Shown here in pieces: positions 10,800 through 21,449 of a stretch of DNA of 64,000 nucleotides (within the stretch, counting starts at the first letter, position 1; every line of letters begins with the position of its first letter). The stretch comes from Bromus sterilis. Its lineage: Eukaryota > Streptophyta > Magnoliopsida > Poales > Poaceae. The notes below the pieces were generated by a model. That model was not told the origin of the DNA. It saw only the letters and a list, made by a program, of their open reading frames with translations, and ran no database searches. Position numbers and translations under genes: made by a program. The stretch is taken from assembly GCA_950022295.1 (NCBI GenBank), contig OX465597.1, forward strand, positions 375,627,016-375,691,015. The letters run 5' to 3'.

Positions 10800-11727
10800 C
10801 GTAATCTTGGCCATCCTCCCATCATCCCATCTTACTTTTCCTTCTCCTCCCACTCCCTTCCTCGGGTAAGATGATGGAGAAGAAGGAAAAGTTAGAAGGG
10901 GCGACAGTCAAGATGACCGAAGAAGTTCGAGTACATCATGGAAAGGAAGTCACGATTGTGAAATTAAGATTTAAGGGGTTACCGATCACGATTTGCAAAC
11001 GCGTTCACAAACGTATGTAGGGTTGGATTAACCAAATCTGATTATAGTTATCTAAGCCCATAAAGTCCAAGGCACAGCGCAAGCAGAGAGTGCGTAGATA
11101 GATACTCGCATCACGTGACATGCCACAGGCTCAACGGGGTCAGCTGCCAATGTATACCCGAGCCTGCCATCTGCCTTGCCAGGTTGGCTGCCCACATGTT
11201 GCAGCGCGGCACCAGCAGTTCAAAATCCGGGAATAGTGGGCTGCCTGCCTGCCCCAAGGCCCCCAACAGTATCCGAATTTGAAATGAGAGTATGTCTCCG
11301 ACGGCCGGATGCCGAGGCGGTCGTTGCCTGTACGGTACGGCGCGGCCGGATAGAGTATACCCGCTGCCAGCAGTCATGAAGCTTCGCCGCTCCTTCCTCT
11401 CCGTGGCTCCAGCTAGGAGAAATGAACTGCCCGTCGCACGTGCGCCCTGTCTGCGAGTCCATCTGTCACTCACGCGCTTCACCTGCGCCGGCCGGCCTGA
11501 ATGCCAAGGAAGCGACGAACCGGTCACCGCCTCGGTGTCCATTACGGGCAACTCCAAAGGAGAGAGTAGTTTAATTTCTGTCCTTTTGGATTGTTTCAGT
11601 GGCTGAAATGTTTGGATCGTGTTTGTTTGGATCGCGGAGGTTCAAAGACAACGCGTGAGTACATAATTTATATTAAATATAAAAATATAAAATTAAACTA
11701 CATAGTATTGTGGTCCATGCCGCTCCG
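10800..11727. other. No recognised gene
   Basis: GC-mixed sequence with scattered short ORFs on both strands. A 148-codon minus ORF (11557-11111) has no recognisable domain and looks like chance in GC-rich DNA. It could include 3' flanking sequence of the coding-like fragment at 11728. Confidence 0.4.
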
Positions 11728-11871
11728 TCAGTACAACCGTTGCTGTGGCGGTGGGGTGCGGATGGGCTGCTGTTGCAACGGTGAGAGTGGTGACAGGAAC
11801 TCCTGGCCATCGAAGTAGGGTCGTGACGGCTCCACCTCAGGGTGGAAAGTCGTTAACACCCACGTAGTTTC
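11728..11871 (-). pseudogene. 3' part of a coding-like sequence split by the Copia insertion
   Basis: Minus frame reading HMLETTWVLTTFHPEVEP, then YFDGQEFLSPL and a Gln/Pro-rich tail, ending at TGA 11730-11728. It continues in frame across the GTTTC target duplication from the other side of the Copia (18493), where the upstream part lies. The product is not recognised. It may be a host gene fragment or a captured one. Confidence 0.4.
11867..11871. repeat. Target site duplication GTTTC, left
   Basis: GTTTC immediately left of the Copia, repeated exactly at 18493-18497. Confidence 0.95.
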
Positions 11872-12173
11872 TGTTGTACAACCTCTGCCGGCTGGCCGGT
11901 CCCGAGGATGTACATCGTAGACGAAGGAGTCGAAGGCGTAATCATCACACAATACATAAGAGTAAAAGGACACAAGGATGTAAGAGTAGAGCTCACTTTA
12001 TTATTCATTGATCAACATTGCATACAATGGGGGCTCTTCCTCTGTTTATATAGCTACTAGGGTAGGGGGTAAGTGCCCAACTTAACGTTAAGTGGGGAAA
12101 CGTTCGGTCAAATAGAAGACTTGGCCAGGTCGGGCCGTTGCGCCGTGCGATCCGGCCCACCAATTTCCCAACA
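11872..12173 (-). repeat. Copia 3' LTR
   Basis: The minus strand starts TGTTGGGAAATTGG and ends GTTGTACAACA. It is 302 bp and near-identical to 18191-18492. Confidence 0.95.
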
Positions 12174-12185
12174 CTCCCCCTTGGG
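12174..12185 (-). other. Copia polypurine tract
   Basis: The minus strand reads CCAAGGGGGAG immediately before the 3' LTR TG. Confidence 0.85.
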
Positions 12186-12409
12186 TACTTAACCGTATAT
12201 CCATGTCTCAAAAACTCCGAAAAAACCCAGTGGGAAAAATATGGAGAAAGAGCACATAGCATACGTTGCTAAGTTGCACGAATTGCCTCGTTAAAAACCT
12301 TGTGTGAGAAACATCTGGAAAACTCACTCAAGGGAAAAAGAGTACAATCCACTCAACCGCTAAGTTGAGTACTCGATCATCGAGATCAAGATTTTACGAT
12401 GAGTTTGTG

Positions 12410-12953
12410 AAGTTTCTCCCCCTGAACCTTGCATCTCTCTAAGTCTCATCATACCGATTCCATACACACATCTCTTACAAGATGATGCCGGTAATGACTT
12501 AGTGAGTAAATCAACAGGACTTTCACACGACTTAGAATGCAAGATCCTTACTTCGTTCAACTTTTGCAACCCATGTGCATAGAAGAACTTGGGATTGATA
12601 TGCTTCGTGAGATTGCTCTTCACATAACCCGTCTGGACTTGTGCAACACAAGCGGTATTATCTTCATAGATAATAGTGGGGGTTTGGATGATGTTCAGTC
12701 CACATGTCATCTGGATGTGGTCGATCATCCGACGAAGCCATACACATTCTCGTGATGCTTCATATAATGCTATGGTTTTCGAGTGGTTCATCGAAGTCGA
12801 TACAAGACTTTGCTTAGATGATTTCCAGGAAACTGCAGTTCCACCACAAAGGAAAACATACTCAGTCTGAGACTTGGAAGTATGCGGGTTCAACAGGTAC
12901 CCAGCATCAGCATAGCCTACAACCGAGAGGTCTTGATTTATTCGGTAAAACAA
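12410..12953 (-). pseudogene. Copia RNase H
   Basis: The minus frame carries the Copia RNase H with VVGYADAGYL (catalytic Asp), TAVSWKSSKQSLVSTS, and YEDNTACVAQVQ (second Asp region), then TKHINPKFFYAH and the closing SPVDLLTKSLP. It degrades RNA in RNA-DNA hybrids during reverse transcription. The substitution NHSKTIALYEASRE replaces the more usual STMEAEY-A-S-E wording. The reading ends without a clean polyprotein terminus. It connects upstream to decayed RT. Confidence 0.85.
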
Positions 12954-13003
12954 GCCAAGATCTTTGGTCCTTGCAGGTACCGGAAGACGTCTTTAATGCC
13001 TTT

Positions 13004-13745
13004 TCAATGTCTTTTGGTAGGCTCAGAACTGTACCTAGCAAGCAAATTAACGACAAACACAATGTTTGGCCGTGTACAATATGCGAGGTACATGAGTGTC
13101 CCAACTGCACTCAAGTAGGGGAATTCTAGTCCCAGAATTTCCTCCCCCTCTTCCTTAGGCCTGAGCAGGTTCTTGTCCTGCTGTAAAGATCTCCCAATCA
13201 TCGGAGTCATAGAGGATATGCTTTGTCAAAACCAAATCTTTCCAACACCTTCTGGGTGTAGGCAGACTGGTGAACTAGAATCCCAGCAGGGGAATGCTCA
13301 AGTTGCAAACCTAGGCAGAACTTGGTTTTGCCTATGTTTTTCATCTCGAATTCCGACATGAGGTAGGAACTCGCTTCCTCAATATCTCAGGTGTACCGAT
13401 TATGTTTAAATCGTCCACGTACACCGAGATAATACATAAACCATCTTGTGATCTATGTGTAAACTTTGAATCCATGTTACCATATATGTAAGCGGTGACA
13501 ACATCCTTAAGTTTCATTTTCAAGTCCAAGTTTACTGCCATTGAGATCAAGTATCTAAAGGTAATTCCATCCATGACAGGGGAGTAAATTTCCTCATAGT
13601 CGACACATGGTCGCTGAGAGAAAACTTTTGAGCAACGAGCCTTGCGTTGTACCATACTACCTTGTTGTTTTCGTTCTCTTTCGAACAAAACCCACTTATG
13701 GCCAACAGGGCGTATGTGGGGAGGGTTTAGAAAAACAGGGTCCAA
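13004..13745 (-). pseudogene. Copia reverse transcriptase, internally deleted
   Basis: RT begins near 13745 with a decayed GHKWVLFERER (normally GxKWVFxRKR). It continues through DYEEIYSPVMDGITFRYLIS and DVVTAYIYGNMDS, then jumps almost directly to DGLCIISVYVDDLNIIGTPE, the YVDD catalytic box. The block of roughly 70-80 residues that normally separates these two segments is missing. The C-terminal part (YLSAVGTLMYLAYCTRPNI) is in the next ORF, 13210-13004. It copies element RNA into DNA in active relatives; here deletion and stops abolish it. Confidence 0.85.
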
Positions 13746-14103
13746 AAACCTCTCTTTTGTTGAGAGAAACTAACTCAGCAGTTATTGCCTTCTCCCAATC
13801 TTTTGAATCCAACCTTTTCAGGGTCAAGATCTATGATTGAGGCAATCTTCTTGGCAAAATAAATGTCGACATTTGCCATGGCTCGATTAATTGACTCGCC
13901 TGAATTAACGTAGTTAATGGCCATTACGTCATGGGGTGCATCAGGCACATTCCCTTCCTCCACCGGATTTCCCAATCCAGGAGCAAGGTCCTTTAGCTTT
14001 CCCGCTCCGATGTGTGCGCACACATCTTCGCTGGGTATTTCCAATATAGGAAAATTCAAGTTCGGAATTTCGTACACTGAAACTTCCGTACTTGTGCCAG
14101 GTC

Positions 14104-15250
14104 TCAACTGGCTCGCCTCTTCTGGGTCAGACCGTGATAAATCCCTCTTATCCTCTTTCTTCGGGCGTCCCCGAGTACTTGGGATTTGAGGAACCGGATT
14201 TCTCGTCCTTTTAGGCCTAAGGACGGGAGCGGGTATACCATTATTTTCTTTGGTATTTCAACTCTTTCCGGTGCATTGCGCGCAGGCACATGCGACTTTG
14301 TCATAGTCTTTAGGTCACTTAAATGATCAGGCAGTTGATTCGCTAATGAGTGCAAATCTATTATCTTTTGGACTTCTCTATTAGTCTTAGCAGTGCGTGG
14401 GTCATGAGCGTGGATCCCCGTGGCTCCCCACGTGATTTTACGACTTTTATCATCAAGGGGTTGATTATCTCCCCCTAAAGTAGGGAAAAGATCCTCGTCG
14501 CAAATGCAATCAGCAAAGCGGGTCGTATGACAGTCACCTGTCGCGGGGTCCAAAAACCTGATTATGGACGAAGTCGCATAACCAACGTATATCCCCGACT
14601 TACGGAGCGAACCCGGTGCTAATCGCCAAAGGGGAGGTATTGGTACAGATACCTGGCAACCGAACCTATGAAGGTGGGAAATTTTCGGTGCCAACCCTTG
14701 CGCAAGCTGCATAAGAGAGTGGATGTTTGTAGGCCGATGGTCGAAAGTTGATGAGATTAGTCGCGTGTAACACGGCGTGACCCCAACATGTAGTTGGTAA
14801 ATTACAACCCTGAGGGAGCGGTCTGGCAATGAATTTAATTCTTTTAATCAATGCCTCCGCAAGTCCATTTTGTGTGTGGGCATTCGGTACGAAGTGCTCG
14901 ACTTTGATTCATTGCAATGCAATAATCATCGAATGGCTTTGAAGTAAATTCACCGGCGTTGTCCATGTGAATGGACTTGATACGATGATCAGGAAAATTT
15001 ATTCCTTATTTGTATGATCTGCGAGATCAATTTTGCAAAGGCATGGTTCCTTGTTGATAGCAGGCAAACATTGGACCATTTAGAGAAAGTATCGATGAGC
15101 ACCATGAAGTACCTAAACGGCCCCGAAAGGGGCTGAATTGGACCACATATATCCCCGTGATACATTCCAAGAACGCAGGGATTTAATCCTTCACTTTTAA
15201 AGCAAATGGCCTAATGATTAATTTCCCCGTAGCGCATGCGGAGCACACGA
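14104..15250 (-). pseudogene. Copia integrase
   Basis: The minus strand carries a broken integrase. Around 14900-14960 a DNAGEFTSKPFDDYC-like segment holds the second catalytic Asp. Around 15050-15120 is the first core strand (DTFSKW-like). Downstream is a clear post-core region: LRKSGIYVGYATSSIIRFLD, then TTRFADCICDEDLFPTLGGD. The latter is a common Copia polyprotein signature before RT. Several stops and frameshifts interrupt it. Confidence 0.75.
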
Positions 15251-15790
15251 AATCATCAGGATTCGGGAAATTTTCGACATTAACATTATGGTCAGCTGAT
15301 ATATTTCTCATCATCCTAAGACCGGGTGGCCTAACCTATCATGCTTCAGGCAGAATAGTTCAGAGCTTCTAAAACACAGTTTTGGCGATAGTGTACATGG
15401 GCGGTCCTACGATCTTAGTGTAGTGTAGCCCTATGTCGAACGGAGGAAGCCTTTTGATAGTGTGTTTACCATTTGCATCCTGCTTGGTGATGAGTATACA
15501 CTCATGACCATAGTATATATTCAGTGGCCTCAAGGTGGAAACCATCAGCGCGGATGTCTTTTAAAACTCAAAAGAGTATGAGTCGACTCCGAGTACAACA
15601 AGGCAATGTCAATGATCGCCGTTGTCCCCATAGGAAGTATTGGGATGGCTCATCTGGAGCTAAATATGTTCAAACCGCAACAGGCGATTGTCACAATACT
15701 TCTCGGAGATTATTTTTAATAGACTCTTGGTACTAGGTTTCTCGTTAAATGGTATTAGTGGTACCGCTATCAACAAGGCACGTTTCCTCC
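15250..15790 (-). pseudogene. Copia protease and pre-integrase region
   Basis: Near 15785-15755 the minus strand reads CLVDSGTTNTI, the D-S-G-T active site of a Copia aspartic protease. Degenerate sequence follows that matches the usual order up to a segment around 15500-15390 (LPPFDIGLHYTKIVGPP) preceding integrase. Many stops are present. Gag, which should lie upstream (higher coordinates), is not found. Confidence 0.7.
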
Positions 15791-15799
15791 ACTCGGGTG

Positions 15800-17180
15800 C
15801 TACGCACGTTCTAAATATGACATCTAATTAATATGATGTAGCGAGGAAGAAGCTACATAAATAATAAAATGCACACATTTTAGAACATAGCAAGCTAGCA
15901 CAATTAAATAAAGGAATAAATGGATGCACCATCCAATCGCCAAGTGATGAATAAGGTTTTGCTCGGACAAAGTACAACCCACCAGAGATGAATGTGAAAT
16001 TATAAATAAACGGGAAACTATGCGAGTAAATGAGATAGGCATTCACTCTAGCCGAGATGTCAAGTCGGCTAAGTATGTCCAGATAGGAGCGAGACTCTTT
16101 GCCATGATAGCATCAACATCGAGTTAGTGTGTCGAGGGGGCGTCAACGGATCTACCATGGGAACCTATAAGGTGCCACCATAGGATCCGATGATGCTCCC
16201 CCTAGACAACATGTAGACATGCCCACATGGTTGCGCAATAATGGTTCTATTCCTCCTCTCTATGGGGACAAACAATGTGCTCTAACCTTTCGAACCAAAT
16301 CGTGAGAGCGGTCTAAAAGGCTAGGACACTCTGTTCTATCATGTACGCATGTAGCATAGTACCTCATAGGTGGAATTGAATAAAGTGCAACAACTGAGTA
16401 TTCACGCTAGGAGTGGCGGGGACCATCTGGGTCTCAAAGCCTATCACCCAGAGTCATTCGGACTCGAGGATGACCTCCACGTTGAATGACAAGATGGGCT
16501 ATCATATCCCATACATTGCCCCCGCGTTCATACGAGGACTGGCGAAGACCATCTGGGTCCACAAGCCTACCATCCTCTAGGATCACTCGGACCCGAGGAT
16601 GATCTACATGTTGAATGCTCGGTGGGTAGAAGAACCACTTATGTGACAACTCGATAAGTTTCCGGTTTATTGATTCCGGCCTTCAGGGATTTACGCGAGT
16701 ATTGAGGGATTACATCGGGTAATCCACGGCGCAAAGTGCGGTGGTACATTTTTATTCATCAAAATAGCATTACAATATTTAAAAACATGTGATTATATGT
16801 CGTACTGGAGATTAAAATTGCTAAACAATTAATCTACAACAATGCGGACATATAACAAAAACATATATACATGTAAAGTATGTTTAAAAACACACAAAAA
16901 CAGTCAAAAAACTGAATTTTCGAAACATATTTAAGCCTAAAATACGTTTTGAACTAAAACAGTTTATACTAGGGACTGAAACATAATAAACTACAGCAGT
17001 GATATATTATACGCGAAATACAGAGAAAAAACAGGGGCCTATATTAAAAAAAATTACAGGCTCCCGGACTTTCATGGTCCGGCAGCAGGCCGGACTTTGG
17101 CTTTCGGCCATTCTCACCAGCCGCCGCTTTTTTTTTCGATTTTGTTGGGCCGACCCACCAACCTAGCTCGTGAGTTATAC
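15800..17180 (-). other. Unrecognised Copia internal DNA in the place of gag
   Basis: This stretch lies where gag should be. No gag zinc knuckle or capsid-like frame is seen. It includes a degenerate duplication (around 16405-16490 and 16540-16625, both with ACCATCTGGGTC and a CGGAC/CCGAG-GATGA segment) and AT-rich DNA from 16740 to 17060. Confidence 0.6.
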
Positions 17181-17189
17181 TAGTGTTTC

Positions 17190-18065
17190 TAGTGCGCGTA
17201 CAGGAGGGATGGCGGCTGCGTTGCCTGCAGCATGCGCGCGCGGAACGGTTGGCCAACGGGGCCACGAACACGCCAACCGGCGGCGGCGGCGACCAGCAGG
17301 CCAGCGAACGGCGGGCGCGACCTGTGCGCGCGGCAATGGCCGACACGGCGAGCGCGGCCCGACGCAGCCGGCTGGCGCAACACGGCTAGAATGGCTGGCG
17401 CAGCACGACGCGGCCCGGCGAGGCCGGCTCGGCCAGCGAGCGCGGGCGGCATCGGACAACTGGCACGACGAGCGCGACGGGGCGCGGCCGGTGGCTCGGC
17501 GCGGTGCTCGGCCGGGGCAGGCGGTCGGGCGCTCGGCGGATGGGGACGGCGGCGGCCTCGCGTCCGCAGCAGGCGGCGCGGGCGCGGCGTGTGGAGGCGG
17601 CAGCCGAGTTCCGCAGCAGGCGGCGCGACGGGGCGGTGCGCGGGGCCGGCGTGAACGGCGCGGCTCCAACGCGGCCCGCCACGAAGGCGAGGCGTGCAGC
17701 CAGTGCGCACGGCACCGCGGGAGCAACCGGCGCGGCCACGCATGGTGGGCTCGGCCGCCTCGGCTCTGCGCGGGGGCCCGCCCCGACGCGGCACGGACCA
17801 CGGCGGCCGTTACGCGGGCACGCGGCTCCGGTCACTGCGGGTGGCGCGGGCGGCGGCAGCCTCGGCCACGGCCGGTGGCGGCGGGCGGCGGCCCGGCCTC
17901 AACGGGAGGCGGCGCGGCGCACGGGCGACCGGCTCGGCACGGCGGCGCGGCACAGCAGGTGCGGCCGGTGTGCAGCTCAGCGACGCGGTACGGCGGCGCA
18001 GCACAGCGGGTGCGGCCGGTGCGCGGCGCGGTGGCGCCGATCTACCGCGGCGCCGATCTACGATC
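17190..18065. other. Very GC-rich block inside the Copia
   Basis: Almost pure G+C DNA with degenerate GCGGCGCAGCACAG-type repeats. Because of this composition nearly all six frames stay open (300 codons on +, 200 or more on -). The predicted proteins are Arg/Ala/Gly-rich with no domain, so I do not call a gene. It lies just downstream of the 5' LTR on the element's strand. Confidence 0.75.
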
Positions 18066-18176
18066 TAACTAACTCAAGGCGAATCCATTTTTGCAGTCAG
18101 ATCGGAGTTATACCTTCGACGATGGGGCGATGAAAGCCTGCTTGACGCAGGCTTGACGCGGGCTCGACGGAGAGAC

Positions 18177-18190
18177 ACGTGCTGATAACG
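18177..18190 (-). other. Copia primer binding site (probable)
   Basis: Directly inside the 5' LTR the minus strand reads CGTTATCAGCACG. TATCAG matches part of the initiator-Met tRNA complement (TGGTATCAGAGC), but the fit is partial. Confidence 0.5.
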
Positions 18191-18492
18191 TGTTGTACAA
18201 CCTCTGTCGGCTGGCCGGTCCCGAGGATGTACATCGTAGACGAAGGAGTCGAAGGCGTAATCATCACACAATACATAAGAGTAAAAGGACACAAGGATGT
18301 AAGAGTAGAGCTCACTTTATTATTCATTGATCAACATTGCATACAATGGGGGCTCTTCCTCTGTTTATATAGCTACTAGGGTAGGGGGTAAGTGCCCAAC
18401 TTAACGTTAAGTGGGGAAACGTTCGGTCAAATAGAAGACTTGGCCAGGTCGGGCCGTTGCGCCGTGCGATCCGGCCCACCAGTTTCCCAACA
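18191..18492 (-). repeat. Copia 5' LTR
   Basis: 302 bp, TGTTG...CAACA, two differences from the 3' LTR. Confidence 0.95.
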
Positions 18493-18497
18493 GTTTC
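18493..18497. repeat. Target site duplication GTTTC, right
   Basis: Exact match to 11867-11871. Confidence 0.95.
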
Positions 18498-18888
18498 AAG
18501 CATGTGTTGGATCACCGCTCAGTCGCGCGCTCGCCGTCTTTGACCGGCAGTGGAACCGGATCCGACACGAGGTCCTCGTACCACGGTCAGGACAGTGAGG
18601 CTCGTATACGGCGGCGTTGGGCAGCACAGGCGTCACGTCCAACAGGTTCGTGAGGTCCGGCCACCGCTTGGCCTCCTCGCACCCGACTCCACGAGGCAAG
18701 TAATTGCGATAGCAAGGGGAGGAGGTAGCACTCGTAGATGCCGGATCGGCTCACCGCAAGCTAAGCGTCGGAGCAACGACGATGAGGCAGGCTCCTCCGA
18801 CGTTCGCTCTCCTCCTTCGGCCGACCCGGCGCGGTCGTCGCAAACCCCCGCCCGAGGCACCCTGTCGTTTTATGTATCCGAGAAATCA
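18493..18888 (-). pseudogene. 5' part of the coding-like sequence split by the Copia
   Basis: The minus strand has gene-like composition and a frame reading YRNYLPRGVGCEEAKRWPDL, then TNLLDVTPVLPNAAVYEPHC. A shift leads to PWYEDLVSDPVPLPVKDGE, and a second shift to VIQHMLETTW, which continues across the target site into 11871-11728. Two frameshifts make it a pseudogene. The family is not recognised. A Helitron borders it immediately upstream at 18889. Confidence 0.4.
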
Positions 18889-20484
18889 TCACTACTATTA
18901 AAAGGGAATCCGTCGCGGTAGTCATTATGGTTCAACAATAAATTTGATCCTGAAGTTGTAAATATTTACCCACCCTGCCATTCATAAGTGAGAAAAAACG
19001 ATTTGTTTTTCATGTCTCTGTTTGGCCGTCGTCTCTATCGTCCCCCATCAACCGTCACCCCCATGCCACTCGTGCCCCTGCCGCCCGACACCGGCTTTCA
19101 CACCCGCCGTCGTAGGACCGTGCTCCTCCTCCTCTGTGTTGTACTACGTCGCCCCGCTCCATCCCTCACCAAAGCCATCTCCCTCGCACACGACGCAGGG
19201 CAAGAGAAGGTCTACACAAACGGAATCCTCATGTCGTGCGCCAGGTCGCGCAGGTCCTCCATGGATGCGGCCACAAAAAGCTTAGGTCCCCAAGGATTGT
19301 CAGTTGTCACATCCTTCTAAGCCCCAATTTATCTAGAGGCTGCAGGGAGAGATAGATCGCCAGGGAAGATTAGGGGAAGTACGAGTCCCCTAGGCCCTGG
19401 AGGCCAGCAGGAGCGCTCGGAGACTCAAGGCCCTCAACCTTATGAAGGATAGCCCATGTGACGGAGCTGACGGGGCAGGGAGCAGGCGTCAGTGGGGATG
19501 TGGGTGGGAGAGACGAGAGACAAACGAGAGAGTAGAGCCTTGCCTGCTGCTTGCTATCGATTTGGATACAGATCGAAAGACATTTGTGCCGCCTATGGCT
19601 AGATAGAATTGGGTTAAAGGTCTGCTTTTTGTACGATATTGATGTGTGCTCGATGTTGTTGAGATAGACAGAATGTTTACAAGCTTGTAAATGTACATTT
19701 CTTTTTCGATAGTAAGCTGCTTGCTGCACGCCTGCAGTGGCAAATGCTGATAGATGCATGTTTGCAGTACGTGCTAGAAGAGTGACCAAGGTAGTGGATA
19801 AAATAATGTATAGAATAAAAAATCATTTTTTTGTCACAATATGTAGCACAAAAGTAAATAATGTTTGTTATTTGTCCTCATGTTGGACAAAACTGGTAGA
19901 GCCTATTATGCCAGACATATTTTTTTTGCGGGCATACCAGACATATTATGTGTAAACTAAGTTTATATATATTCCGGGATACACTCAATGTACATGTGAT
20001 CATTATTTACTATGTGGTTATCTTTAATTTTCATCTTCCTCAATCCACATCACAAAAAAAAAATTGTCGACTTACTCCGGTCCAGGTCCACCATGTTTGA
20101 TGTCGTGGAGGCCTTCGTGTAGGAGATGGCAACGAGCGATGATTGAACTCTGGTTAGGGCTCCATGGTTGTCCACGATGGCATCGAGATGGAGGCCAACA
20201 TCATGGACCGCTGTAATCAAAGTTGAAACATCGAGATGGAGGCCAACGCCATGGACGGTGGTGGACACAGTTCCAACACCGTTTTTAGTGTATTCATCGC
20301 TAAGAATCCCGTCTCCCTCGACCTGTTAGTTGAATAGTCTAGCGGTGCATCGGGTTTGTAGTTGCCACTCAAAATTTTCTCTTGTAGTGATGGTAAGGAT
20401 GAGGAGAAGTGGCAATGTAAATAGATCAATAGGGACACACAATGATTTGTTTTTCCCATTTCAACGCATGGGTACATTTACTAG
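18889..20484 (+). mobile_element. Non-autonomous Helitron, both ends visible
   Basis: It starts TCACTACTATTAAAAGGG after an A. It ends with a hairpin CCCAT-TTCAACGC-ATGGG, 12 bp, then CTAG at 20481-20484, followed by T. TC start, CTRR end, a subterminal hairpin and A|T insertion are the defining Helitron features; there is no target duplication, as expected. At 1.6 kb it has no Rep/helicase. The interior holds short GC-rich ORFs (18988-19320 +, 19789-19370 -) that could be captured gene pieces but show no known domain. It also has a direct repeat (CATCGAGATGGAGGCCAAC at about 20180 and 20228). Confidence 0.75.
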
Positions 20485-21449
20485 TAAATATTAAGTTTGT
20501 ATATATCTAAAATATGGTGTCTTGAATGACGTATCTGTTCTTCCTACTTCATTTGATTTGTATATATCATTTTTGCAGTACAAAAATGTGTCTGCTTTGC
20601 TTGCTAGAGTTGCTCTAATAAAGTTGCACACTCTGTGCGTGGATCCCGGACGTACGTGTCCGCAGACCAGACCTGTTGTGCGCCCAGCGAATGCGCGCGC
20701 TTGCTCACCCGAACCACTGACCGTACAGCGCATGCTACCCTAGCAAGGTCGGCAACCGATCGAGCGAGCCATCTTTTTAAATTTTGGGAACATGGGCACA
20801 CGGGCGCCAGTTCGTCGTGCGTCGCACGACTTCGCGGGGCAGGCGTGCGGTGCGGTCCAACAGTGGGGCGAGAAAACAAACCCAGCTCCCCACAGATCCG
20901 CTGCTCCCCGCCGGCGAGCCTCGGATCTTCTTCGGTCCCGCACTGCGACGTACGTACGCCCGACGCGACGTGACCCGCCTGTGCAACGGAGCAAAGTTTC
21001 CGCGCCCGGTCCCGGAGCCCCCCGGCACCGGCACCGGGCCGAGCGCGACGTGCCCGCCAACTTGTCCCGCTCGGGTTGGAGAGTAGGAGTACGCTGGCCT
21101 CGGTGCCCGGGCGGCAGCGGATTTGGGCGTTTCGACAAGACGATTTGGAATGTTGGGTGCGTCCCATTTGGTCACCGTGCCGTAAGAAGAACACCGGCTG
21201 CCACCGGGCAGCTTCCGGACACCCAACGTTTTCTACAAGAACACGATGGATTCCCAGAGCATGGGAAATGCCCTTCTCATTGTGGTGACACCTTTTTGTC
21301 GGGGGTTCCTTCGCCACTCGTGACGACAACTGACAAGTATGTCTTGGGTTAATTTTGTTCATCCATGTGTACATGTATTGCTTTCATGCCGTCCCTAAAG
21401 TAAAAGGTAAATCTGAATTAGCGTGTTAACTCAACTTGATTTTTGTTCT
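20485..21449. other. No recognised gene
   Basis: AT-rich to 20620, then GC-rich to 21350. Overlapping ORFs on both strands (largest 256 codons, minus, 21374-20604) share no domain and reflect composition. Nothing supported. Confidence 0.5.

Larger units (their letters stand above)
11872..18492 (-). mobile_element. Complete Ty1/copia element, coding region decayed
   Basis: Two 302-bp LTRs (11872-12173 and 18191-18492) enclose 6.0 kb. They differ at only two positions (C/T near the TGTTGTAC end, A/G in CCARTTTCCC) and are flanked by identical GTTTC. LTRs start TGTTG and end CAACA. On the minus strand the order after the 5' LTR is primer site, GC-rich block, non-gag DNA, protease, integrase, RT, RNase H, polypurine tract and 3' LTR, which is the Copia order. 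The coding parts carry many stops and an internal RT deletion, so it cannot be autonomous. Near-identical LTRs imply recent insertion, so it was probably mobilised by proteins from a relative. Confidence 0.93.

Noticed and set aside
17170..18072. 300-codon plus-strand ORF and 200-codon minus ORFs
   Set aside because: All frames are open because the block is nearly pure G+C. The products are Arg/Ala/Gly-rich without any domain or conserved start.
18988..19320. 110-codon ORF in the Helitron as a captured gene
   Set aside because: No domain or exon-like structure can be recognised, so it is noted only as a possible gene fragment.
20604..21374. 256-codon minus ORF with overlapping plus ORFs
   Set aside because: GC-rich DNA with several frames open at once, no domain, no promoter or homologous copy in the window.
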